From the NCBI GenBank assembly GCA_030430845.1, contig JAUIKE010000008.1, positions 1 through 64,000 on the forward strand: DNA of 64,000 nucleotides, written 5' to 3'. This document shows positions 1 through 6,972 of the stretch, piece by piece. Under the pieces are notes generated by a model. That model made no database searches. It saw only the letters and a list, made by a program, of their open reading frames with translations, and was not told where the DNA came from. Numbering within the stretch: the first letter of the stretch is position 1; each line of letters begins with the position of its first letter. Source of the DNA: Bacteroidia bacterium (GTDB lineage Bacteria; Bacteroidota; Bacteroidia; Chitinophagales; Saprospiraceae). A program made the position numbers and the translations under genes.

Positions 1-77
1 CATATTTTGTTTGTTGCTTTAAACTAAAATACGCATACTTTACTCAATTGAAGAACCTTTTATTTTAAATGTCAACC

Positions 78-94
78 GGCATGTGAAACATGCC
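78..94. repeat. Small perfect hairpin
   Basis: Perfect stem GGCATGT / ACATGCC with a GAA loop. It directly abuts the half-copy of the composite palindrome that follows, so it may mark the junction where the left half of that element was replaced. No gene is visible in bases 1-242. Confidence 0.5.
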
Positions 95-163
95 TTAAAA
101 CAACCTCCTAAAAGAATATTATTGGTTGGGGAAAAAGGCCGAAGGACTTTTTACACAACCCCA
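95..163. repeat. Composite palindrome, half copy (R1)
   Basis: This stretch is identical over its whole length to the right half of the complete element at 49752-49917: the arm ending CCTCCT, the conserved flank AAAAGAATATTATTGG and the terminal hairpin ending ACACAACCCCA. The left half is missing. It lies 80 bp past the 3' end of the last gene of the minus-strand toxin-antitoxin-like cluster. The open frame crossing it on the plus strand is a by-product of the repeat, not a gene. Confidence 0.75.
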
Positions 164-173
164 CGAACGAGTA

Positions 174-226
174 ATGACCAGTTTGGAAACTGGTCATATA
201 TTGGGTAAGGCGGTTTGGAAACCGCC
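174..226. repeat. Two adjacent hairpins at the end of the MNT gene
   Basis: Two perfect stems, ATGACCAGTTT / AAACTGGTCAT (174-197) and GGCGGTTT / AAACCGCC (209-226), each with a GG loop and each built around TTTGGAAA. They follow the stop of the minus-strand MNT gene at 243. There is no strong T-run, so they may act as mRNA 3'-end stabilisers rather than classical terminators. Confidence 0.5.
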
Positions 227-242
227 ACCAACCTTAGTTCTT

Positions 243-533
243 TTAGACATAAATCAAATCAGGTTCGATTACTTCAAAATATTTTTCCTTTATACCATTC
301 CTGGAAACCAGATCTACTTTATTTGCCAGTAAATATTCCAGTTCCTCAGCTAAATCCACAAATTGAAGCCCAATAGGTGCTGAGAACTCCACCAGAATAT
401 CAATATCGCTATCTTCTTTCTGGTCTCCTCTGCTAAAAGAGCCGAATAATGCCAATTCTTTTATGGGATATCTCGCGATTAGCTCAGTTTTATTATCGCG
501 CAAAATTTTCGTTATGTCTTCCTTGGTTCTCAT
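243..533 (-). CDS. MNT-family nucleotidyltransferase (MntA-like), orphan
   Basis: A 96-aa minimal nucleotidyltransferase. The fold signature is GSFSRGD followed by SDIDILVEF, giving the GS-x10-DxD active site at Gly31-Ser32 and Asp43/Asp45, with the family's C-terminal hydrophobic strand. In characterised pairs the MntA antitoxin AMPylates the HepT toxin on a Tyr. Here no HepT gene follows: downstream there are only hairpins and the window edge. It sits 31 bp after the DUF2442-HTH gene in the same minus-strand cluster. The family is clear; the antitoxin role is inferred from the neighbours. An aminoglycoside nucleotidyltransferase is unlikely because the protein is far too short. Confidence 0.8.
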   Translation of the reverse strand: MRTKEDITKILRDNKTELIARYPIKELALFGSFSRGDQKEDSDIDILVEFSAPIGLQFVDLAEELEYLLANKVDLVSRNGIKEKYFEVIEPDLIYV

Positions 534-564
534 GATTTAAAGATACGAGAAGGTAAGGTTAAAT

Positions 565-1089
565 TCAACTGATCTGTACCTTCAGCTTTTTCCCCAAACC
601 TGCTTCCACTATCTTTTTCAGCGTCAGAAGTTCAATGTCTGATTTATTGTTTTCCAGCCTGGAAATGTAATGTTTGCTGGTACCGCTTCTTTCGGCTAAT
701 TCCTGTTGAGTCAGGCCGGCTTCTTTTCGGGCCTGTTTGATCATCAGGCCGATGATAAGATTCCTTTCTTCGTCAGGCTCGCTGTTTTGATAAAGCACTA
801 AGGGGTCCAGATCATAATGATAAAAAACCGTTTCACCTTTTTCATTTTTAGAATGGATTCCTACCCCCGGCCAGCCGACAGTATGCTTGATAATTTGAAT
901 CTGTTTAAAAAGCTCGTAATCTGCTAATAATTTAGCACCCGGGTCTGGGGCTTTGACTTTAAAGACTTCTTCGAAGAGATGTTTGAAGTCAATGATCCTG
1001 GATTCTCCGTTGTTGAAGAGTACAGAAACTTGGTAGCTGCCTATTTGATTGATTTTTAAAATGCTATTGATTGTAGACTGATGCTTCAT
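565..1089 (-). CDS. DUF2442 + XRE helix-turn-helix fusion protein
   Basis: A 174-aa protein in two parts. Residues about 10-100 resemble DUF2442 (short strands, then a WPGVGIH-type turn). Residues about 115-172 form a Cro/C1-type HTH with the signature LTQQELAERSGTSKHYISRLE. DUF2442 proteins are often antitoxin partners, and XRE domains commonly autoregulate toxin-antitoxin operons, so a DNA-binding regulator of this cluster is the likely role. It lies between the HepT remnant and the second MNT gene, all on the minus strand with gaps of about 30 bp, which suggests one transcript. No target operator could be identified with confidence. Confidence 0.75.
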   Translation of the reverse strand: MKHQSTINSILKINQIGSYQVSVLFNNGESRIIDFKHLFEEVFKVKAPDPGAKLLADYELFKQIQIIKHTVGWPGVGIHSKNEKGETVFYHYDLDPLVLYQNSEPDEERNLIIGLMIKQARKEAGLTQQELAERSGTSKHYISRLENNKSDIELLTLKKIVEAGLGKKLKVQIS

Positions 1090-1122
1090 TAATAAAATCA
1101 GTTCGGTAGCTATGGTAAGTTA

Positions 1123-1485
1123 TTAACTCGGCGATTCCTCTTCACGCTCTAAAATCTGAATTATTTTCTCAATCTCTTTTACCAGTAAAGGAATATCTTC
1201 AATAGCAGTTTGCCAAACAGTCTCTAGATCTACATCAAAATAATCGTGGATCAGTTTATCCCTCATACCTGCTATAGCACGCCATGGTATATGATTAAAC
1301 CTACTCCTTAAATCACTACTAAGCTTTTTTGTGGCTTCACCTGCTATCTCAATCTTTCTAATCACTGCATCCTGCTTTTCTTCATTTTTAAAAAAAGCTT
1401 CATAATTTACCCCTTTCACCTATGCCAGGACTTTGGAAAAACTCTCAAAAATATGATCAAGATAAATAAGGTTGTTCTTCTTCAT
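1123..1485 (-). pseudogene. HepT-like (DUF86) toxin gene interrupted by an in-frame TAG
   Basis: The visible 98-aa frame starts at GTG 1419, but reading the same frame further upstream gives ATG at 1485 and the missing HepT N-terminus (LIYLDHIFES...FSKVLA), then TAG at 1420-1422, then VKGVNYEAFF and the family core. The core keeps EIAGEATKKL and the RX4HXY toxin motif as RDKLIHDY. With the stop read through, length (about 120 aa) and order match the HEPN/HepT family, and the gene overlaps the end of the MntA-like gene by 29 bp, as is usual for the pair. Either the toxin is inactivated or a shortened protein restarts at GTG just after the stop. A sequencing error is possible. Confidence 0.75.
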
Positions 1486-1765
1486 CAAAAATGGTGATAA
1501 GGTCTTCAAAAATGGATTTCTTTAGACGGGGATTCTTTAAACTGTTTTCAGTGACCAGATCTACTTCTACACCTAGTTCATCTGATAATTCCAGCTGAAT
1601 CTGAATTAGTTTTAACAGGCTGATCTTTTCATTAAAGGATATTAGGATATCCAAATCGCTATCCTCTTTATTTTCCCCTCTGGCATAAGAACCGAATACA
1701 CTCACGCGATGGGGGTGGTAAGAAGAAAGAAGTGAAATTATATTATTTTTTAGTTCAATATCCAT
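1457..1765 (-). CDS. MNT-family nucleotidyltransferase (MntA-like antitoxin)
   Basis: A 102-aa protein with GSYARGE and SDLDILISF, giving the GS-x10-DxD active site at Gly25-Ser26 and Asp37/Asp39. It is the first gene of the minus-strand cluster, and its 3' end overlaps the reconstructed HepT frame, the usual MntA-HepT arrangement in which MntA neutralises the HEPN RNase by adding AMP to a Tyr near its active site. The active-site residues look intact although the toxin frame is broken. It shares only the family motif with the second MNT protein at 243-533, so the two are not a recent duplication. Confidence 0.8.
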   Translation of the reverse strand: MDIELKNNIISLLSSYHPHRVSVFGSYARGENKEDSDLDILISFNEKISLLKLIQIQLELSDELGVEVDLVTENSLKNPRLKKSIFEDLITIFDEEEQPYLS

Positions 1766-2054
1766 TGTTTAGTTGCCGTTTCTAACAAATTTAACGTTTT
1801 TGGAGTAGTTTTCGTTCCTTTTTATTAATTGAACTGTTATTATGAATTCACCCATTGGCGACACTCTACCAACTGTCCAATCTAACTCCCTGTAGAGCTG
1901 ACCGGTAGGTCTCATTGATGCTTCTTAAAATGCTCCGCTTGACTCAGACCACTGCCCCGATAGGGCAATAACTTCTGTTTCAACCCACTTACCCCTGCTT
2001 GATGGGCATACAGAAAATGGACTACACCCTTTGAGGGTGTCCGGTTTCCGGCGT
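1766..2054. other. Intergenic stretch, 289 bp
   Basis: No supportable gene. It is more GC-rich than the toxin-antitoxin side and contains a perfect hairpin ACACCCT / AGGGTGT near 2023-2040. It separates the cluster from an unrelated gene; it may be the decayed border of a transferred segment, but no known element was recognised. Confidence 0.3.
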
Positions 2055-2876
2055 TTACGCTGGAACGATGCGAAAATCCCCACACCAGGCGTCAATTTCA
2101 GTCACGACATCCTTTAGCCCTTCCCTCTTCTCAGAATTTTCCTGAAGCAATCCACAATAGCCTACCGTGCCGCCGCTCATTTCATAGCTCATACCGCTAA
2201 ATTTGAAATGCTCGCAATTCAGACAGCATTTTAAAGTAGCTGGGCGGATCCGGTCGATAAACTCCCGGAGGATCTTATCCAGGCCACGCCCTTCATAAAA
2301 AGCAGCCCGTTTGGTCAGAACCTTATCGCCATAGCGGAATTCATAACCATCTATCAGACTCTGACGCATCATGGCCCACTCATCGTCGGATTCGAGGATG
2401 GGCAGGAACTTGACCTCCCTTTTACTGAGCAACTTGATGACCTCCAGGTCTCGATTGCGTTCGGAGATGGCTTCGATGGGCTGTATTGATAGGATGCTTA
2501 AGCGGAAAAAAGCGCAAGGGGTAACATGAAAGTGCGTAAAATCCTCCGGGGCGTGTTCAAATAATTCAAACTGTTCGTCCCGTTTAATACAGCTGAGGAT
2601 GCTTTGTCCGTTGGTGAAATAGGTATCGGCTTTGAAGATATGTTGTAGGTTAATTTTCATGGCCTCCTCAGGCAAAACATCTATTCCCTTCCTGAGTAGG
2701 AAGTCCTTTAGGGCGGCTTGGTGGTTCTTATTTTTTAACTGGCTTTCTGTGTATTCCGCTATTTTCCGTTCGTATATGTTATCTGGATACTGAATGCGTA
2801 TCTCAAATATGCCGCTGCCCAGATCCCGGAGGATTTGGGCAGGGTGCAGGCCGATTTTGAGGCTTGTTTTTTTCAT
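2055..2876 (-). CDS. Uncharacterised protein with C-terminal Cys cluster
   Basis: A 273-aa soluble protein that I do not recognise; there is no signal peptide or membrane segment. The C-terminal 70 residues carry a cluster CCLNCEHF, GYCG and AWCGDF, with five or six Cys spaced like a small metal-binding fold. The middle part is a mixed helix/strand region with KFLPILESDDEW. The start ATG at 2876 is the only good one. It stands alone between the toxin-antitoxin-like cluster and a run of AAGCTTGC-type hairpins, so context gives no clue. Metal binding is inferred from Cys spacing only. Confidence 0.6.
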   Translation of the reverse strand: MKKTSLKIGLHPAQILRDLGSGIFEIRIQYPDNIYERKIAEYTESQLKNKNHQAALKDFLLRKGIDVLPEEAMKINLQHIFKADTYFTNGQSILSCIKRDEQFELFEHAPEDFTHFHVTPCAFFRLSILSIQPIEAISERNRDLEVIKLLSKREVKFLPILESDDEWAMMRQSLIDGYEFRYGDKVLTKRAAFYEGRGLDKILREFIDRIRPATLKCCLNCEHFKFSGMSYEMSGGTVGYCGLLQENSEKREGLKDVVTEIDAWCGDFRIVPA

Positions 2877-2908
2877 ATGGCTTGAAATAACTGAAATTGA
2901 CTTGCCTT

Positions 2909-3019
2909 GAGCAAGCTGAAGTATGCTCTCCGGGCAAGCTGATTGGCGTTTAATTTTTAACTACCGAATTTAAGCAAGCTAAAGCTCGCTTTCCTGGCAA
3001 GCTGAAGCTTGCTGTCCGG
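2909..3019. repeat. Three tandem imperfect AAGC hairpins
   Basis: Three related units of 23-25 bp (2909-2933, 2973-2997, 2996-3019), each an imperfect palindrome of type GCAAGCTGAAGCTTGCTGTCCGG. They lie upstream of the unknown Cys-cluster gene and past the 3' end of the TlpA-like gene. The units differ by a few bases within the stems; the arms are largely still complementary. Confidence 0.6.
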
Positions 3020-3088
3020 TAGAATATAGCTGCCCTTCCCGAATGTCGTTACACTTCTTAGGTCGGGTTAAAACCCTCCCTCCTAAAA

Positions 3089-4240
3089 TTACTGCAAAAG
3101 ATCATCCAGCACCGCAAACGACTCCTCACTATCCCCCACAAAACGATGCAGGATCTTCCCTTCCGGGTCAATGATGAATTTGGTGGGAAAACCGGCCACA
3201 TTAAATTTCAGCACAAAGTCGTCCTGCTCTTTTCCGTTCATCAAATGCGTCCAGGTATAGCCTTTGGGTGTAATGAATTCATTGACCTTTTCTTTGGTGT
3301 CACCCTGGTTGACGCCTAAGACCGTCAGTTTGTCCCTGTATTTTTCCTGATATTCTTTCACTTTGGGCATCTCTGCGATACAAGGCCCACACCAGGTACC
3401 CCAAAAGTCGATCAAAATATATTTCCCTTTTAGGTCATTAAACTCAAAGGTTTTACCATCTAAAGTAGATTCCGTGGTGAAATTCTGAACCGTCTTACCC
3501 ACTACCGTGGCCTCAATACCTGCTACCCGCGTAGCTACCTCCTCGTAATATCTATAACCTTTTAAGCCTTCATCAAACGCCTTGAAAGCACTGATCGCCT
3601 CTTCATCCGAGACCTGACTGCGCAACATCATATCCGACAAATACCAGGCCGCTGCTTCCGACTTCGGGTGGGAAGTGATAAAGTCTTTTTTCAATTCAAC
3701 GACCTGTTCGTCTAAAGTTTTGATGGAGTCTTCAATAATAGTCCGCCGGGGATCATTTTCTTCCAGAAATTGCAGATCTAGTAAGTAATTGACAGACTGG
3801 TTCATTAGGGGAAAAACCTCGCTGTTAATGGCCGCCAAGTCGTCATTGGCTTTTGTACCGGAGGGGTAGGCATTGATAAAATCAGTGACTTCCCCTTCAA
3901 ACACGATTTTATCTCCCGGACTTGCCAGAAAAGCGAATTGAGAAGACTTCACCGGGTAGTAGCCCCCACTTTCTGTTCTTTTGACGGTTCGTTCGACATA
4001 AGGCCAGAAAAAGATGAAGGTGGGTTCATCAATTTGGGCGGTGTAAGAGAATTGATCGTTTTCAACGAAGATGCTGTCTGACACGCGGTTGCCGGCCGTA
4101 TCCCTATAACTCCGGATCATAAATTCGGTGTCCAGACCTTTGATCGTCCCGGAAACAGTGAAGGAGTCGTCCAATACCGGCGCTTCTTTTTCGCAGGAAG
4201 CTAATAAGACTAATACAAAAAATAGAAAGAAGGTTCTCAT
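3089..4240 (-). CDS. TlpA-like thiol-disulfide oxidoreductase lipoprotein (DUF4369-AhpC/TSA)
   Basis: A 383-aa protein with a lipoprotein signal (LLASC, Cys16). Residues about 25-140 form an all-beta DUF4369-like domain, followed by a helical linker (about 150-235) and a C-terminal thioredoxin fold with WGTWCGPC, the redox pair being Cys284/Cys287. This architecture is common in Bacteroidota, where such envelope proteins reduce or isomerise periplasmic disulfides. It is transcribed away from the hairpin cluster and appears monocistronic: the next gene upstream, a flavin oxidase-like gene, ends 57 bp away on the same strand, so co-transcription is possible. Substrates cannot be told from the sequence. 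Confidence 0.88.
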   Translation of the reverse strand: MRTFFLFFVLVLLASCEKEAPVLDDSFTVSGTIKGLDTEFMIRSYRDTAGNRVSDSIFVENDQFSYTAQIDEPTFIFFWPYVERTVKRTESGGYYPVKSSQFAFLASPGDKIVFEGEVTDFINAYPSGTKANDDLAAINSEVFPLMNQSVNYLLDLQFLEENDPRRTIIEDSIKTLDEQVVELKKDFITSHPKSEAAAWYLSDMMLRSQVSDEEAISAFKAFDEGLKGYRYYEEVATRVAGIEATVVGKTVQNFTTESTLDGKTFEFNDLKGKYILIDFWGTWCGPCIAEMPKVKEYQEKYRDKLTVLGVNQGDTKEKVNEFITPKGYTWTHLMNGKEQDDFVLKFNVAGFPTKFIIDPEGKILHRFVGDSEESFAVLDDLLQ

Positions 4241-4297
4241 AATGATTTTTTAATAAGCGAACTTATCCGCCTTAGAGGATAAAAACCAGCTCTCCGG

Positions 4298-4942
4298 CTA
4301 TTTTACAAATCTTTTTACACTCTCTCCCATCTCGACCCCATCCTTCAACAAAGGATCCGGGATCGGCTCGCCGTACGTCTGCTCAATCGGTATCACGCCG
4401 GCCCAGATTGGTAGTTCGTAATCGGGCTTGTCATCGCCGGGATCGCCGGTGCGAATCTTGGCGGAAGCTTCCTCGATGGTGAATTTGAGAACAGAAGTGG
4501 CTTTCATTTCTTTTGGAGACGGCAAGCGGCTTTCATCCCAACGACCTTTGAGGATTTGGTCTGATACAACTTCCAGGGCGTGCATTTTTTCGTCGCCTTC
4601 CAACAGACTGGCTGTCCCAAACAGAACGGCCGAGCGGTAATTCATCGAATGGTTAAAGACCGAGCGGGCCAGGACCAGACCGTCCAGATGCGTAACAGTA
4701 ATGCAGCAGGGAGCGCCGGTTTCCAGATGCTTCAGCATGCGACTGGTAGTGGCACCGTGCAGATAGATCACATCACCATCCCTGCCGTAAGCCGTCGGGA
4801 TCACGAATGGCTGCCCGTCCATTGAAAAGCCGACGTGGCAGAGAAAGCCTGCGTCGAGAATCTCAAAGATGGTCTTTTGATCGTAGTGGCCCCTTTTGGG
4901 AATGCGCTTGACTTTATTACGTGGAGTTAGATTGTATTCCAT
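4298..4942 (-). CDS. Pyridoxamine 5'-phosphate oxidase family flavoprotein (NimA-like)
   Basis: A 214-aa protein with a split-barrel flavin-binding fold. Visible hallmarks are the N-terminal RNKVKRIPKRGHYD, the strand HVGFSMDGQPFVIPTAYGRDGDVIYLHGA and the GTASLLE strand later on, all typical of the NimA / pyridoxamine-oxidase-like group. Such proteins bind FMN, F420 or heme; the closest named members include 5-nitroimidazole reductases, but most are uncharacterised. No signal peptide, so cytoplasmic. Start ATG 4942. Drug resistance should not be read from the name. Confidence 0.85.
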   Translation of the reverse strand: MEYNLTPRNKVKRIPKRGHYDQKTIFEILDAGFLCHVGFSMDGQPFVIPTAYGRDGDVIYLHGATTSRMLKHLETGAPCCITVTHLDGLVLARSVFNHSMNYRSAVLFGTASLLEGDEKMHALEVVSDQILKGRWDESRLPSPKEMKATSVLKFTIEEASAKIRTGDPGDDKPDYELPIWAGVIPIEQTYGEPIPDPLLKDGVEMGESVKRFVK

Positions 4943-5057
4943 TTTTCATTTGTTTGTTTATGAGTTCGTTGGTTGTTACTGTTTTCGGTTTTTGTAGGTG
5001 GAAATTTGCTATTTTTTGCCCCTTGTTTATGAGGAGAGTTAATTTGTTGCTTTTTAA

Positions 5058-5121
5058 GGCACGCAGATGCCGGAGATTTCACAGATATTTTCATCAGCGG
5101 AATTTGCGAAATCTGCGTGCC
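5058..5121. repeat. CGCAGAT-type inverted repeat
   Basis: Arms GGCACGCAGAT (5058-5068) and ATCTGCGTGCC (5111-5121) are perfect; the interior (GGAGATTTCACAGAT) is an imperfect continuation of the same theme. Related copies occur at 11614-11726, 39215-39322, 56853-56916 and as a single arm near 59043. It lies in the 257-bp gap between the flavin oxidase-like gene and the YcxB-like gene. Confidence 0.65.
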
Positions 5122-5199
5122 AGAAGAAAGACCTCAATAGAAAGCACGATTTTCAATTTTGTATTATCATACCAAGATCAAATATCCAACATCTATACC

Positions 5200-5709
5200 T
5201 CAAAATTTCCCCTTCCCCTTCAGAATTAGTTCAAAAGCTTCCCGCTCCGTATCCGTCAAAAACGCATCTCGAGGAATAATGATCGCCTGCACTGAACTGA
5301 CATACAAAAGATAATTGAGTTTGGACACTTCTACCTTTTTAATACCCGACCATTTGTATTCTGTATTGACATTATCCGTCTCCAGCCTAATTCCTTCCTC
5401 CTCAAGTGTAATTTTGCGCTCGCCTGTCCAGACGCTTTGATCCTTGGAGCGATTGAAGCGCATTTTGATGAACATAGGCATCATAAAGATCCAGATTACC
5501 AATATCAGGACCATTGGAATGATAAAGGCCAGCACATCTGCTACTCCAACTTCTTCCTCCCCACTGCGATTAAACAGGGCAAAAATGGAAAGCACGGCAA
5601 ACAGGATTAAAAAGCCGACTAAAAACCGACGCAGGGTGTGCTTGCGCCAGTGATGTAAGGCAAAATCGTGCACATGCTGCATGGTCTGGGTAAAGGTGAT
5701 ATCCATCAT
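5200..5709 (-). CDS. YcxB-like membrane protein
   Basis: A 169-aa protein with two closely spaced transmembrane segments (about residues 28-46 and 60-82) followed by a basic loop and a C-terminal beta region with GERKITLEEEGIRLET and EYKWSGIKKVE, the pattern of the YcxB-like domain. Its ATG overlaps the stop of the upstream desulfurase-like gene by 4 bp (ATGA), so the two are translationally coupled. Function of the family is unknown. Confidence 0.75.
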   Translation of the reverse strand: MMDITFTQTMQHVHDFALHHWRKHTLRRFLVGFLILFAVLSIFALFNRSGEEEVGVADVLAFIIPMVLILVIWIFMMPMFIKMRFNRSKDQSVWTGERKITLEEEGIRLETDNVNTEYKWSGIKKVEVSKLNYLLYVSSVQAIIIPRDAFLTDTEREAFELILKGKGKF

Positions 5710-6920
5710 GAGTTACTTATTTTTTTGAAGGCGTCTATGGTTCGGTCAATATCATTTTCGGAAGTATAGGCGGACAAACCCAGGCGCGTGACGCCTCCTT
5801 TTTCGAGTAAGCCCAAGACTTCAACCGACCGGAGGGCATAAAAGTGCCCATCCCATGCGCAAATATTATGCTGAGCCAGGATTTCACAAACTTTTTCCGG
5901 ACGCTTTCCCTCCACCGTAACCGCAATCGTTGGGGTACGAGCATCTTCATCACCTGCAAGGCCGTAGGCCCGAACACCCTGCAAGGCAGATAAGGCTGCA
6001 TGCATTTTAATAAATAGGCTCTTTTCGCAAGCCCGGATCTTAGTCATGGCATCTACCAGCTGAGCCCGATAATCAGCACCCTCTCCATAAGAAGCAATAA
6101 AGTCAACGGCGGCCACAACTCCGGCCAGAGCAGCATGGTTCTGGGTACCGGTTTCGATCTTGAATGGCGCGTGTTGTTCGGTGGTGCGCAAACGATCGGT
6201 TGGCAGTTGATCCAATAGGCCGTGCCGGGCATATAGAATGCCCACATGTGGGCCGTAAAATTTGTAAGCCGAACACAACAGGAAGTCACAACCTAGCTCC
6301 TGCACATTGATCGAAAAATGTGGCGCATAATGCACAGCATCCAGCAACAACCAGGCACCACATTGATAGGTCATTTCCCGTACCCGTTTCACATCATTAA
6401 CCGTGCCCAGAATATTCGAGGCCCAGCCCATGGCTACGAGCCGGGTACGTTCGTTGAGCTTATTTTGAAAATCTTCGTAGTCGAGCACTCCCGTCGGCTT
6501 CAAGCGTACCTCTCTGACGATGATCCCCTCCGAACGAAGGGCCAGCCAGGGGCCTCGATTGGCTTCATGATCCAATTGAGTGATCAGGATCTCGTCCCCT
6601 GGCTGTAACTTGCGGGCAATGGCCTTGCTGAGAGAATAGGTCAGCGTGGTCATATTGGCGCCTACAGAGATCGTCTGCGGTCCCTCAGCACCTAAAAAGT
6701 GGGCCATTTTCTCACGCGTACTATCAATCACAACATCTGTTTCGTGTGCGGTGATGAAAGCGCCGTGTGAGTTGGCATTCGAGGTTTTGTAATAGCCGGA
6801 AATAGCGTCAATGACCTGATTGGGCACTTGTGTACCACCGGGGCCATCGAGGAATACGAGTGTGTCGTTATTGTACTGGCGTTGCAGGGCCGGGAATTGT
6901 TGACGGAAGTGTGCGTTCAT
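5706..6920 (-). CDS. Cysteine desulfurase-like PLP enzyme (class V aminotransferase)
   Basis: A 404-aa class V PLP enzyme of the group named cysteine desulfurase-like (VC1184 type). Seen are the N-terminal FLDGPGGTQVP, the PLP-phosphate region, DAVHYAPH (Asp/His contacting the ring) and the Schiff-base Lys in CSAYKFYGPHVGILYA, at about residue 220. Unlike IscS/SufS no isc or suf genes are near; the only partner is the YcxB-like gene, overlapped by 4 bp. The fold and PLP chemistry are firm; whether it releases sulfur from cysteine or uses another amino acid is not settled by sequence. Confidence 0.88.
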   Translation of the reverse strand: MNAHFRQQFPALQRQYNNDTLVFLDGPGGTQVPNQVIDAISGYYKTSNANSHGAFITAHETDVVIDSTREKMAHFLGAEGPQTISVGANMTTLTYSLSKAIARKLQPGDEILITQLDHEANRGPWLALRSEGIIVREVRLKPTGVLDYEDFQNKLNERTRLVAMGWASNILGTVNDVKRVREMTYQCGAWLLLDAVHYAPHFSINVQELGCDFLLCSAYKFYGPHVGILYARHGLLDQLPTDRLRTTEQHAPFKIETGTQNHAALAGVVAAVDFIASYGEGADYRAQLVDAMTKIRACEKSLFIKMHAALSALQGVRAYGLAGDEDARTPTIAVTVEGKRPEKVCEILAQHNICAWDGHFYALRSVEVLGLLEKGGVTRLGLSAYTSENDIDRTIDAFKKISNS

Positions 6921-6972
6921 TTACTTATTTTTTGAAATACAGGAGACCTCGGCCCCTGTATTTTATTTTACA

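Noticed and set aside
126-332. 68-aa plus-strand frame (MGKKAEGLFTQ...)
   Set aside because: It is read through the R1 palindrome and the antisense of the MNT gene; the same peptide appears wherever the repeat occurs.
243-533. Aminoglycoside nucleotidyltransferase (resistance gene)
   Set aside because: Only the minimal MNT fold is present; at 96 aa it lacks the C-terminal drug-binding domain, and its neighbours are toxin-antitoxin-like.
1850-2040. Remnant of a transposase or intron in the gap
   Set aside because: Translations in all frames gave no recognisable motif, so only an unassigned intergenic stretch is reported.
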